A stretch of DNA of 16,942 bases. It comes from JAZSMS01 sp045536015 (GTDB taxonomy: Bacteria; Bacillota; Clostridia; Christensenellales; QALW01). Positions 1 to 8,831 of this stretch are shown one piece after another. The notes under the pieces are model-generated. The model saw only the letters and a list, made by a program, of their open reading frames with translations, ran no database searches and had not been told where the DNA came from. The DNA is taken from assembly GCA_045536015.1 (NCBI GenBank), contig JAZSMS010000047.1, forward strand, positions 1 to 16,942, in the 5' to 3' direction. The translations under genes were made by a program, and so were the position numbers. The stretch's first letter is position 1. Each line of letters starts with the position of its first letter.

Positions 1-629
1 ATTCCAAGCGAGCCCAAGTTAGAGACAAACATACTTGCGTGAAATGGCGAAACCTCGTCAATAACGCGTGGCATTATACCAAAGTAGTCCATCGACTTCA
101 TAAGTCCTACAAAGCCGCGAAGAAGCAGGGCAGGAAGCTTAACAAGTGTGCGTGCAATTTTATCAAAGCCGTTTGAGTCACCTTCTGCCGTTGCAATTTT
201 AATTTGCTCGTTTATCTTATTATAAACATCGTAGATAGTGTCACTTGGCGAAAAGCGTACTTTAATTGCCGATTCCTGCGCGTTTAATTTCATTTCCTTT
301 TTAACCATCATGCTTACGATAATTTCATCGCGCGAAAAAATTCGTTGCCCTGCAATATAACGGTTAATTCCCGGGTACTGCGAAACCATTCGCACGTAGC
401 CTGCAATTATTATGTGCATAAAGCCAAAGCCAACAAGACCCTCTTCTCGTTTAGCGCGAATATAGTCTTCGATATAATCGCAGTCAACGCTTGCAGAAAA
501 AAGATTTTGTGCATCGTTGCGGTCCTTCATTATAAACGGGGAAACATATTCCATCGGTGGAAGTGAACGCAGCTTTCGCGCATCGTGTCTATCACCAAAG
601 CGGCGCTTTCTCTTAGGTGAATTTGCCAT
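1..629 (-). CDS. 2-oxoacid dehydrogenase E2 / CAT-like acyltransferase-domain protein (partial)
   Basis: Open from an ATG at 629 to the left edge, giving about 209 N-terminal residues. The start is supported by AGGAGG at 635-640, five bases upstream. The protein opens with a basic stretch (KRKRRFGDRHDARKLR), followed by 'RSLPPMEYVSPFIM', 'FGFMHIIIAGYVR', 'PGINRYIAGQRIF' and, near the edge, 'FHASMFVSNLGSLG'. This pattern matches the chloramphenicol-acetyltransferase-like fold of 2-oxoacid dehydrogenase E2 catalytic domains. Clostridia have a stand-alone family of this type without lipoyl or peripheral-subunit-binding domains, and none is visible here. The catalytic HxxxD region would lie beyond the window, so activity cannot be judged. 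The gene is divergent from the miaB operon. The family call is reasonably firm; the substrate is unknown. Confidence 0.75.
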   Translation of the reverse strand, partial: MANSPKRKRRFGDRHDARKLRSLPPMEYVSPFIMKDRNDAQNLFSASVDCDYIEDYIRAKREEGLVGFGFMHIIIAGYVRMVSQYPGINRYIAGQRIFSRDEIIVSMMVKKEMKLNAQESAIKVRFSPSDTIYDVYNKINEQIKIATAEGDSNGFDKIARTLVKLPALLLRGFVGLMKSMDYFGIMPRVIDEVSPFHASMFVSNLGSLG

Positions 630-672
630 TATAGCCTCCTAAATTTTAAAATAAAAAAATAAATACGCTTTT

Positions 673-681
673 ATTATAACA
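673..681 (-). promoter_or_regulatory. Extended -10 promoter for the acyltransferase-like gene
   Basis: Read on the minus strand this is TGTTATAAT, a perfect extended -10 (TGnTATAAT). The -35 region is poor, as expected for extended -10 promoters. Transcription would start near 666 and leave a leader of about 37 bases that includes the AGGAGG site. Confidence 0.6.
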
Positions 682-731
682 GAACTTTTATAAAAAAGCG
701 AGTTTTATTTTGCATTTTGGGCAAAAAATCT

Positions 732-760
732 TTGCTTATTTATATATTTTATTATATAAT
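732..760 (+). promoter_or_regulatory. Probable promoter of the miaB-mutSL operon
   Basis: A consensus TATAAT -10 lies at 755-760, with TTGCTT 17 bases upstream at 732-737 as a weak -35. The surroundings are very AT-rich. A start near 767 would give a leader of about 36 bases carrying GGAGG at 791-795. This placement argues against translation starting at the ATG at 710, which would lie upstream of the promoter. Confidence 0.55.
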
Positions 761-802
761 ATATTAGATAAAATAGGATATTTATGCTTTGGAGGCATTT
801 TT

Positions 803-2206
803 TTGCAAAATTTTAACACCGTTCGCTTTGATAAAAGCGAGTATTCTGAATACGTAAAAAAAATTAATGCGCTTTTAGGTGATAAAAAACGCTCGTATTT
901 TGTCGAAACCTACGGTTGCCAGATGAACGTGCGCGATAGCCAGAGTATTGCCGGCTTGTTTGAGGCAATGGGCTATACGCCCGCCGAAGATATGCTTTCG
1001 GCAGACGCTATAATTTTTAACACCTGTTGCGTGCGCGAGGGCGCAGAGGACAGGCTTACGGGCAACCTTGGCAGGCTTTTGCCTCTAAAGCAAGAAAAGC
1101 CCGAAACGCTTATTATGATTTGCGGCTGTATGATGCAGCAGGCAAAACGTGCCGAGTACATAAAAAAGCGTTTTAAGTTTGTTGATATTGTTTTTGGAAC
1201 AAATGCGGTGCATCAGCTTCCGCGACTTATGTTTGATTGTTTTGATAAACGCGAGCGTGCATTTTACTTATCCGAAAGCACGGATATTATCGAAGATTTG
1301 CCCGCAAAGCGCGAAAAGAGCACCTCTGCCTTTGTAAACGTTATGTACGGTTGCAACAATTTTTGCTCGTATTGCATAGTTCCCTACGTGCGCGGCAGAG
1401 AGCGTTCGCGCGCAAGCGAGGATATTATTAAAGAATGTACCGATTTAGCAAGTTCGGGCATAAAGGAAATCACTCTTTTAGGTCAAAACGTTAATTCGTA
1501 CGGACTTTCGAGCGAAAACGAGCTTTCGTTTGCTTCGCTTTTAAGAAACTTAAACCAAATTGACGGACTTGAGCGAATTCGCTTTATGACAAGCCACCCC
1601 AAAGATTTGTCGCAAGAGCTTATCCAAGTTTTTGCCGATTGCAGTAAGGTCTGCAATTATATTCACCTGCCTGTTCAGTCGGGCTCGAACCGAATTTTGC
1701 AAAAGATGAACCGCAAATACACGCGCGAGCATTATCTTGACCTTGTCTACGCGCTTCGTGAAGCCGCGCCCGATATTGCAATTTCAACCGACTTAATCGT
1801 TGGCTTTCCCGGAGAAACGGACGAAGACTTTGAGCAAACGCTTGACTTATACCAAAAGGTTTGCTTTAATTCTGCCTTTACGTTTATCTACTCTAAGCGC
1901 GACGGTACCCCCGCGGCGCAAATGGAGGAACAAGTTCCTCCCGAAGTAAGCCACGCGCGATTAGAGCAGCTTATCAAGCTTTCGGAGGAGTGCACACTAA
2001 AGGCTAACCAAAAATACCTTGGCAACACCTATCCCGTGCTTGTTGAGGGCGCTTCTAAAAGAAGCAAAAATATGCTTTCGGGCAGGACCGAGCACGGAAG
2101 AATGGTTTCGTTTGTTGGAAGTCCCGATTTAATTAACAAAATTGTAAACGTAAACATAACCGAAATTAAGCTTAACACCTTAGTAGGAAATTTGGAGGAT
2201 AAATAA
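803..2206 (+). CDS. miaB: tRNA-2-methylthio-N6-dimethylallyladenosine synthase MiaB
   Basis: Radical-SAM methylthiotransferase that converts i6A37 of tRNAs to ms2i6A37. The start chosen is TTG at 803 (467 residues) because GGAGG at 791-795 sits seven bases upstream. The in-frame ATG at 710 has no ribosome-binding site, adds a 31-residue AT-rich tail and precedes the likely promoter. The N-terminal UPF0004 domain shows three cluster cysteines: C39 in TYGCQMN, C75 in NTCCVREGAEDR and C109 in CGCMMQQ. The radical-SAM motif CNNFCSYC gives C184, C188 and C191. 'IHLPVQSGSNRILQKMNR' is typical of MiaB rather than MtaB or RimO. A TRAM domain occupies about the last 65 residues. The stop abuts the mutS start. 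Acts with MiaA, encoded three genes downstream. Confidence 0.95.
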   Translation: MQNFNTVRFDKSEYSEYVKKINALLGDKKRSYFVETYGCQMNVRDSQSIAGLFEAMGYTPAEDMLSADAIIFNTCCVREGAEDRLTGNLGRLLPLKQEKPETLIMICGCMMQQAKRAEYIKKRFKFVDIVFGTNAVHQLPRLMFDCFDKRERAFYLSESTDIIEDLPAKREKSTSAFVNVMYGCNNFCSYCIVPYVRGRERSRASEDIIKECTDLASSGIKEITLLGQNVNSYGLSSENELSFASLLRNLNQIDGLERIRFMTSHPKDLSQELIQVFADCSKVCNYIHLPVQSGSNRILQKMNRKYTREHYLDLVYALREAAPDIAISTDLIVGFPGETDEDFEQTLDLYQKVCFNSAFTFIYSKRDGTPAAQMEEQVPPEVSHARLEQLIKLSEECTLKANQKYLGNTYPVLVEGASKRSKNMLSGRTEHGRMVSFVGSPDLINKIVNVNITEIKLNTLVGNLEDK

Positions 2207-4792
2207 ATGCCCCTTTCACCGATGATGCAACGCTACGTTGTGTTAAAGGAAAAATATAACGACTGTCTTGTATTTTACCGCCTTGGCGATTTTTACGAGA
2301 TGTTTTTTGACGATGCGCGCCTTGCAAGCCGAGAGCTTGGCTTAACGCTTACGGGCCGCGACTGCGGACTTTCGGAAAAGGCACCAATGTGCGGAGTACC
2401 GCACCACAGTGTTAACACGTACATAAACCAGCTTCTTGAAAAAAACTACAAGGTTGCTATTTGCGAGCAATTAAGTGACCCTAAGGAATCAAAGGGACTT
2501 GTAGAGCGCGACGTTATACGCGTTATTACGCCCGGCACTATTATAGAAGACAGTATTTTAGACGGCAAAACCAACAACTTTTTGCTTTCGGTTTGCCTTG
2601 ATAAAAAGCGCGCAGGTCTTGCCTGGGCAGACGTTTCTACCGGCGAATTTTATTTGACCGAGCTTTATTTTGAGCATTCGCTTTTGCCAATTTGCGACAA
2701 AATGCTTGAAATTTCGCCTAATGAAATTATCTGCGACGAAGAATTTTTCTCCTGCGCACAGGACGGAATTTCGGCTCACGTTAAAAAGCAGTTAAAGCCG
2801 TTTTCCTTAACCAAAGATTTGTTTGGCTCTGATGCATTAAAAGCATTAAAATCGCGCTTTGCCCAAGCTAGCGAAATTTCAAAGGCACACCCCGCAGCCG
2901 CTCGTGCGGCGGCAGGGCTTTGGCAGTACCTTGGCGCAACGCAAAAAAATGCACTTGCACACGTAACAAACCTGATTTTTTTGGAAAATGACGAATATTT
3001 GCAGTTAGACGTTGCCGCAATGCGCAATTTAGAGCTTTTTACCTCGCTTGGCGAGCATAAAACCCGCGGCACTGTGCTTTGGCTTTTAGATAAGACCGAA
3101 ACCGCTATGGGCTCGCGCAGGCTTCACTCCTATTTAGAGCGCCCATTGCGTAACAAGGAAAAAATCGAGTACCGCTTGGACGGCGTAGAAGAATTGTTTA
3201 ACGATTTTGCCCTGCGCAGTGATTTAAAAGCGCTTTTGCAAAACGTTTCGGACATAGAGCGCATCTGCACGCGCGTTTCGTACCAGACGGTTTCGCCCAG
3301 AGAAGCTGCTTCAATGCGTGCATCGCTTGCCGTTCTTCCTCGCGTTAAGGAGCTTATTGCAAACGCTAAAAGCGATATTTTAAAGCAGGTTTATGCTGAT
3401 TTAGATCCGCTTGAGGATATTTATTCGCTTTTGCAGTCCGCTATTTGTGATTCACCCGCCGAAACACTTAAGGAGGGCGGAATTATCCGCGAGGGCTATA
3501 ACAGCGAGCTTGATTCTTACCGCGATGCAGTTAAAAACGGCAGACAGTGGATACTTGACCTTGAAGCTCGCGAGCGTGAAGCAACGGGCATTAAAACGCT
3601 TAAAATTAAGTTTAATAAGGTTTTTGGCTATTCTATCGAGGTTACTAACAGCTTTTTAGATAAAGTTCCTTACTCCTATATCCGCAAGCAAACTCTTGTT
3701 GGTGGCGAGCGCTTTATTACTGAAGAGCTTAAGCAGATGGAAGAAAAGATTTTAGGCGGCGAGGAAAAATCCGTTCGCCTTGAATACGTTTTATTCTGCG
3801 ACGTGCGCGACAAAATTCTTGCCGCACTTTCGCGCCTTAAAAAAACGGCTTCGGCTATTGCAACGCTTGATGCTGTTTTAGCGCTTGCAACGGTTTCAAG
3901 CGAATATTCCTACGTTCGCCCACAGATAAACACCGACGGCGTTTTAAACATTGTCGGCGGACGCCACCCCGTAGTCGAGGCTATTATGGGAGCCGATTCG
4001 TTTGTGCCTAACGACGCTTGTTTAGACAAAGACGAAAATCGCTTTATGATTTTAACCGGTCCTAATATGGCAGGTAAAAGCACTTATATGCGCTCGGTTG
4101 CGCTTATTACACTTTTTGCGCACCTTGGGTGCTTTGTTCCTGCGCAAAGCGCAAACGTTTCGGTTTGCGACCGCATTTTTACGCGTGTTGGCGCCTCTGA
4201 CGATTTATCGGCAGGGCAGAGCACGTTTATGCTTGAGATGAACGAGGTTGCAAGCATAATAAAAAACGCTACTGCTGATTCGCTTATTATTCTTGACGAA
4301 ATTGGCAGAGGCACCTCAACCTTTGACGGACTTTCTATTGCTTGGGCAGTAACCGAGCATATTTGCAAAAAGAAGAATATCGGCGCTAAAACGTTGTTTG
4401 CAACGCATTATCACGAGCTTAGTGAGCTTGAGGGAACATTGGAGGGCGTTAAAAATTACTGCATAACCGCAAAAGAGTATGGCGACGACGTTATTTTCTT
4501 AAGAAAAATCGTTCGCGGAAGCGCAGATAAAAGCTTTGGTATTGCAGTTGCGCACCTTGCGGGAATTCCGGCAAGCGTGCTTACGCGCGCAAAAGAGATT
4601 TTAGCAACGCTTGAAGAAGCGGATATCAGCCACGCAAAGCCCGATAAGCGCGCCGCGCAGACAACTATGTTTGCCAGCGATAACACGCTTGACATTATAA
4701 ATAAGCTTAAAGAAATTGATATAAACACGCTTACACCTATTTCGGCACTTAATATGCTTTGCGAACTACGCGAGCAGGCAAAGAGGGAATAA
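2207..4792 (+). CDS. mutS: DNA mismatch repair protein MutS
   Basis: Mismatch-recognition ATPase of 861 residues, the usual length for bacterial MutS1. The start follows the miaB stop directly, with GGAGG at 2194-2198. The mismatch-reading Phe-X-Glu is F29-Y30-E31 in GDFYEMF. Connector, core and clamp domains follow. The ATPase has Walker A GPNMAGKST at 618-626, the signature ASDDLSAGQSTFM, Walker B LDEIGRGTS with D697/E698, and the FATHYHEL segment. Near the C terminus QTTMF (818-822) resembles the sliding-clamp-binding QxxLF motif, and a helical tail ending in LCELREQAKRE fits the dimer/tetramer domain. It should load MutL, encoded immediately downstream with no gap. No odd residues were seen. 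Confidence 0.97.
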   Translation: MPLSPMMQRYVVLKEKYNDCLVFYRLGDFYEMFFDDARLASRELGLTLTGRDCGLSEKAPMCGVPHHSVNTYINQLLEKNYKVAICEQLSDPKESKGLVERDVIRVITPGTIIEDSILDGKTNNFLLSVCLDKKRAGLAWADVSTGEFYLTELYFEHSLLPICDKMLEISPNEIICDEEFFSCAQDGISAHVKKQLKPFSLTKDLFGSDALKALKSRFAQASEISKAHPAAARAAAGLWQYLGATQKNALAHVTNLIFLENDEYLQLDVAAMRNLELFTSLGEHKTRGTVLWLLDKTETAMGSRRLHSYLERPLRNKEKIEYRLDGVEELFNDFALRSDLKALLQNVSDIERICTRVSYQTVSPREAASMRASLAVLPRVKELIANAKSDILKQVYADLDPLEDIYSLLQSAICDSPAETLKEGGIIREGYNSELDSYRDAVKNGRQWILDLEAREREATGIKTLKIKFNKVFGYSIEVTNSFLDKVPYSYIRKQTLVGGERFITEELKQMEEKILGGEEKSVRLEYVLFCDVRDKILAALSRLKKTASAIATLDAVLALATVSSEYSYVRPQINTDGVLNIVGGRHPVVEAIMGADSFVPNDACLDKDENRFMILTGPNMAGKSTYMRSVALITLFAHLGCFVPAQSANVSVCDRIFTRVGASDDLSAGQSTFMLEMNEVASIIKNATADSLIILDEIGRGTSTFDGLSIAWAVTEHICKKKNIGAKTLFATHYHELSELEGTLEGVKNYCITAKEYGDDVIFLRKIVRGSADKSFGIAVAHLAGIPASVLTRAKEILATLEEADISHAKPDKRAAQTTMFASDNTLDIINKLKEIDINTLTPISALNMLCELREQAKRE

Positions 4793-6703
4793 ATGAAGAT
4801 AAAGCTTTTAGATTCTTCGGTTTCAAACAAAATAGCCGCAGGCGAGGTGGTTGAAAGACCTGCCTCGATAGTTAAAGAACTTCTTGAAAACAGTATCGAT
4901 GCGGGCGCCTCTGCCGTTACGGTAGAAATTCGCGGCGGCGGTATAGAATTTTTGCGCATTTCGGATAACGGCTGCGGTATGGAAGCCGATGACGTAAAGC
5001 AGGCATTTTTGCGCCATGCTACAAGTAAAATTGAAAAGGCAGAAGATTTAAACAATATTTTAACCCTTGGCTTCAGGGGCGAGGCGCTTGCAAGTATTGC
5101 GGCGGTTTCGCGCGTTAATTTAGTTACACGTGTTCCGGGCGCCAACGAAGGTACCGAAATTGAATTAGAAGGCGGCGAGGTGCTTAAATTTTGTGCCGCA
5201 GGCTGTCCCGAAGGAACCTCCTTGCGCGTTCGCGATTTATTCTTTAACACTCCCGTTAGGCGCAAGTTTTTAAAAAAAGCGTCAAGCGAGGCAATGCTTG
5301 TTACCGAAACGGTTAACAAAATGGCATTATCTAACCCACAATTATCTATCCGCTATATTGTTGACGGAAAGACTGTCCTGCACACTCCGGGCGACAATAA
5401 CCTGCTCTCTGCGATCCGCGCAATTTACGGAAGCGAATTTTCTAAAAATACAATCAAAATAGAGCACGAGGAAAACGGCATTAAAATCTTTGGCTATCTT
5501 GGACTGCGCGAGATTCAGCGTGCAAACCGTTCAAGGCAGATAATTTTTGTTAACGGCAGATGCGTTCGCGAACAGACCATTTCTTCGGCAGTAGAGGATG
5601 CTTATCAGGGCAGGCTTAACGTGGGCAAGTTCCCTGCGTTTGTGCTTAATTTATATCTTGATTCATCCTTGGTTGACGTAAACGTGCATCCTACAAAGCA
5701 GGAAATCCGCTTTGCTTCGGGGCTTGACATTTACTCGGTGGTTTATTCTGCCGTTAAAAATGCATTAAGCAAAAACCAAGAAATTCCTACGCTTTTTGAG
5801 CAAAAAAAGCAGGAAGAAGATAGAACCGTTACGGTCGTTTCGTCTTTTTCGACAGGCTTTGACAAGGCTAAGCAAGAAACTCCCTTTTTTGATAAAACGG
5901 AAGAAAAACCGACAAACAACAACGAGGTGTTTGAGTTTGCAAAATTTGTTGCATCAAGCTCACCTCGCGTTGCCGAGAGCAATTTTACGTTTAAATTTAC
6001 AAAAACCGACGAGGTAACCGACTATTTAAAAAAGGAAGCGCCCGCAAAGCAAACCGAAATTAAAGACGAGGTTCCCGTTAAGCCTCTTGTTTGCGAAAAT
6101 GCTATACAAGAGGAAATAAAAATGGATATTCCTCTTGACTACAAGGTTTGCGGAACTTTATTTGATACTTATATTATTATTCAAGCGCAAAACGATGCGT
6201 ATATCATTGACCAGCACGCCGCGCACGAGCGACTTTTGTTTGAGCGCCTGTTTTATAGCGTTTCAACGGGCGAAAACGTTTCGCAACCGTTGCTTGTTCC
6301 AGTTATTATGGACTTTTCGCCTGCAGAGCTTGTTAGGCTTGAAGAGCTTTTGCCCGAGCTGGAGGCGCTTGGCTATTCTATCGAGGCAATAGGCGCAAAT
6401 TCTTACGCAGTGCGCGCAGTGCCCGTTGTTTTAGAGGACCTTTCACCACAGCAGTTTTTGTTAAGCGTTTTAACCGAAAACGTTCATTCGCTTAAATCGC
6501 AGGAAATTAAGCGCGAAAAGCTTATGCAATTATCCTGCAAGCACGCAATTAAGGGCGGCGATAAGTTGACCGATGCCGAAATAAAATCGCTTATGCAACT
6601 TATTGCAAAGGAAAACGTTCCGCTTTCGTGCCCACACGGACGTCCTATCTTAATAAAATTATCGCGCCGCGAGCTTGAAACGCGCTTTAAGAGAATTCAA
6701 TGA
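4793..6703 (+). CDS. mutL: DNA mismatch repair endonuclease MutL
   Basis: GHKL ATPase and nicking endonuclease of 636 residues; its ATG follows the mutS stop directly. N-terminal ATPase motifs are present: the AAGEVVERP..ELLENSIDAG segment, DNGCGM, RHATSKI, LGFRGEALASIA and NTPVRRKF. A Lys/Glu-rich linker spans about residues 330-440. The C-terminal domain carries the metal-dependent nuclease motif DQHA(X)2E(X)4E (D473, Q474, H475, E479, E484), then SCKHAIKGG (C582) and CPHGRP (C613-P618), the zinc-site motifs of endonuclease-type MutL. This indicates mismatch repair in which MutL itself nicks, without MutH or Dam marking. The last four bases overlap the miaA start. Confidence 0.97.
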   Translation: MKIKLLDSSVSNKIAAGEVVERPASIVKELLENSIDAGASAVTVEIRGGGIEFLRISDNGCGMEADDVKQAFLRHATSKIEKAEDLNNILTLGFRGEALASIAAVSRVNLVTRVPGANEGTEIELEGGEVLKFCAAGCPEGTSLRVRDLFFNTPVRRKFLKKASSEAMLVTETVNKMALSNPQLSIRYIVDGKTVLHTPGDNNLLSAIRAIYGSEFSKNTIKIEHEENGIKIFGYLGLREIQRANRSRQIIFVNGRCVREQTISSAVEDAYQGRLNVGKFPAFVLNLYLDSSLVDVNVHPTKQEIRFASGLDIYSVVYSAVKNALSKNQEIPTLFEQKKQEEDRTVTVVSSFSTGFDKAKQETPFFDKTEEKPTNNNEVFEFAKFVASSSPRVAESNFTFKFTKTDEVTDYLKKEAPAKQTEIKDEVPVKPLVCENAIQEEIKMDIPLDYKVCGTLFDTYIIIQAQNDAYIIDQHAAHERLLFERLFYSVSTGENVSQPLLVPVIMDFSPAELVRLEELLPELEALGYSIEAIGANSYAVRAVPVVLEDLSPQQFLLSVLTENVHSLKSQEIKREKLMQLSCKHAIKGGDKLTDAEIKSLMQLIAKENVPLSCPHGRPILIKLSRRELETRFKRIQ

Positions 6704-7575
6704 ACGCAATAATCATCGCAGGGCCAACCGCATCGGGCAAAACGCGGCTTGGAATTGAGCTTGCAAAAAATTTAGGTGGCGAGATAATTTCGTGCGATTC
6801 GATGCAGATTTATAAAGAAATTCCTATCTGCTCTGCCGCCGCAACGCGCGAGGAGATGCAGAATATACCGCATCATTTAATTGGAATTGTTGATTTTAAA
6901 ACGCCGTTTTCGGTTGTTGCGTGGCGAGAAGAAGCAATTAAAGCGTGCCAGGACATTGAAAAACGCGAAAAAATGCCGATTTTTGTCGGCGGAACAGGAA
7001 TGTACGTTCACTCACTTTTATATAAACCTACTTTTTTTGCTAAAAGTGACGAAAATGTGCGAAATGAGCTTAACCGGCTTTCGTGTGAGGAGCTATATTC
7101 TCGCGTTACGGCTTTAGATAAAGATACACACATTAACCAAAACGACAAAAAACGACTTGTCAGGTTTTTAGAGGTGTATTCGCTTACGGGAAGCGTTCCT
7201 AAAAAGGACGATTGGAAACAAAAAAACACCGATATTTCGTGCAAACTGTTTTGCATTTCGCCCGAGCGCGAAAAGCTATACGAGCGCATAAACGCGCGCG
7301 TTGACCAAATGCTTGAGCAGGGCTTGGTAGAGGAAATTCGCGCCTTGCACGCACAAGGCGTAAGCGAGAATGACCAATGCTACAAGGCAATAGGGTGCAG
7401 GCAGTTAATTGACTACTTTGAAAACCGTTGCACGTTTAGCGAGGCGATAGAAGCAATTAAGCGCGAAAGCCGCCGCTATGCAAAGCGGCAGTTAACGTGG
7501 ATGCGTGGCGAAGAGGACGCTATTTGGTTAAACACCGATGACCCGCTAAACGAAATTATGGGGAAGATACAATGA
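6700..7575 (+). CDS. miaA: tRNA dimethylallyltransferase MiaA
   Basis: Transfers dimethylallyl from DMAPP to N6 of A37 in tRNAs reading UNN codons, making the i6A substrate of MiaB. It has 291 residues, slightly short for the family (about 300-315). The P-loop GPTASGKT ends at K14-T15. The catalytic Asp is D33 in CDSMQIY, followed by GGTGMY (97-102), NQNDKKRLVRFLEVY, YKAIGCRQL and the C-terminal RRYAKRQLTWMR. The segment after DSMQIY reads KEIPICSAAATREEM in place of the usual (D)IGTAKP, a mild divergence. The start overlaps the mutL stop as ATGA and only a weak purine-rich site precedes it, so coupled translation is likely. No hfq gene follows, although many Clostridia have one here. Confidence 0.95.
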   Translation: MNAIIIAGPTASGKTRLGIELAKNLGGEIISCDSMQIYKEIPICSAAATREEMQNIPHHLIGIVDFKTPFSVVAWREEAIKACQDIEKREKMPIFVGGTGMYVHSLLYKPTFFAKSDENVRNELNRLSCEELYSRVTALDKDTHINQNDKKRLVRFLEVYSLTGSVPKKDDWKQKNTDISCKLFCISPEREKLYERINARVDQMLEQGLVEEIRALHAQGVSENDQCYKAIGCRQLIDYFENRCTFSEAIEAIKRESRRYAKRQLTWMRGEEDAIWLNTDDPLNEIMGKIQ

Positions 7576-8831
7576 GCAATATTTTTACTGACGAATTTAA
7601 AATTTCATCAGCTATTATTGAGCTTGCCGAAAAGGCAGAAAAAGAATGTAAACCGCTTTTTGATGAGGTTGATAAAATTAAAGAGCAAAATCAATTAAAG
7701 GTTTTGTCGGCTTTTATGCGCGAAGAGGTTGCCCCTGCGCACTTTGCCGCAAGCTACGGCTACGGCTACGATGATATTGGCAGGGATAAGCTTGCTTCGC
7801 TGTTTGCACGCATTTTTAAAGCAGAAGCGGCAATAGTCCGTCCGCAAATTGCATCGGGCACTCACGCTCTTGCTCTTGGCTTGCAGGGAATTTATAAAAA
7901 AGGCTTTAGATATTTATCCGCTTCGGGCGCGCCGTACGATACGCTTGAAGATATTATAGGTCATAAAAAGGAAGTTTGCGGTTCGCTTTGCGATATGGGC
8001 GCAACGTATTCGGAATTGCCCCTTAAAGATAAGCACATCGACTTTGAATTTTTGGCAGATGCCGCAAAGAATGCCGACGTTGTTATGCTTCAGCGCTCGC
8101 GCGGGTATCAGGACAGACCAAGCCTTTTACTTTGCGAAATTGAAAAGGCTTGCAAAATAATTAAAGAAGCTAACCCAAGCGCAATAATCTTTGTTGATAA
8201 CTGCTATGGCGAGTTTGTTGAAGATCGCGAACCGCTTGAAGCAGGTGCAGATATAATTGTTGGCTCGCTTATTAAAAACGCAGGCGGCGGAATTGCTCCT
8301 ACGGGTGCTTATTTAGCAGGCAGAGCCGATTTGATTGAGCAGATCTCCTTTAGGCTTACCGCACCCGGAATTGGATGCGAGGTTGGAAGCTATGCAGGCG
8401 GATATTTGCCATTTTTCCAAGGAATTTTCTTGGCGCCGCAGGCAACAGCCGAGGCAATAAAGGGTGCGATATTTACCTCTAAATTGCTTGAAGAATTTGA
8501 GCCTTCGCCTGCCTTTGACGAAAAGCGCGGCTGTATAATTCAATCGCTTCATCTTAAAAATAAAGAAAATATCGTGGCTTTTTGCAGATGCTTGCAGCAC
8601 TGCTCGCCCGTCGATTCATTCGTTACGCCTATGCCCTGGGCAATGCCGGGGTATGCTGACGAGGTTATTATGGCGGCAGGAACGTTTGTTCAGGGCGCGT
8701 CAATAGAATTGTCGGGTGATGCACCTATAAGAGAGCCTTACGTGTTTTATATGCAGGGCGGCATTGTTTATTCGCAGGTAAAGGTTGCGGCAATGTACGC
8801 GCTTAACAAAATAGGAGGACAAATAAAGTGA
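7572..8831 (+). CDS. Methionine gamma-lyase-family PLP enzyme (former 'aluminum resistance protein', YnbB-like)
   Basis: A 419-residue fold-type I PLP enzyme of the PF06838 family, which commonly sits downstream of mutSL-miaA in Bacillota. Visible features are the N-terminal SYGYGYDDIGRDKL, then VRPQIASGTHALALGL, the cofactor-binding VDNCYGEFVE, and GSLIKNAGGGIAPTGAYLAG, in which K235 should form the PLP aldimine. The C terminus has SIELSGDAPIREPYVFYMQGG. The older 'aluminum resistance' name comes from a plasmid phenotype and does not describe an activity; the physiological substrate is not settled by sequence. The start overlaps the miaA stop by four bases (ATGA), and the end overlaps the next gene by four (GTGA). 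Confidence 0.9.
   Translation: MSNIFTDEFKISSAIIELAEKAEKECKPLFDEVDKIKEQNQLKVLSAFMREEVAPAHFAASYGYGYDDIGRDKLASLFARIFKAEAAIVRPQIASGTHALALGLQGIYKKGFRYLSASGAPYDTLEDIIGHKKEVCGSLCDMGATYSELPLKDKHIDFEFLADAAKNADVVMLQRSRGYQDRPSLLLCEIEKACKIIKEANPSAIIFVDNCYGEFVEDREPLEAGADIIVGSLIKNAGGGIAPTGAYLAGRADLIEQISFRLTAPGIGCEVGSYAGGYLPFFQGIFLAPQATAEAIKGAIFTSKLLEEFEPSPAFDEKRGCIIQSLHLKNKENIVAFCRCLQHCSPVDSFVTPMPWAMPGYADEVIMAAGTFVQGASIELSGDAPIREPYVFYMQGGIVYSQVKVAAMYALNKIGGQIK

Noticed and set aside
2886..2915. GC-rich inverted repeat in mutS (GCAGCCGC...GCGGCGGC)
   Set aside because: It encodes an Ala-rich stretch within the conserved length of MutS; the pairing follows from repeated GCN codons.
4456..5319. Long 287-codon open frame on the minus strand across the mutS/mutL junction
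   Set aside because: Its sequence is Ser/Ala-rich low complexity, antisense to strongly conserved MutS and MutL domains, and has no ribosome-binding site. It is a codon-usage shadow.
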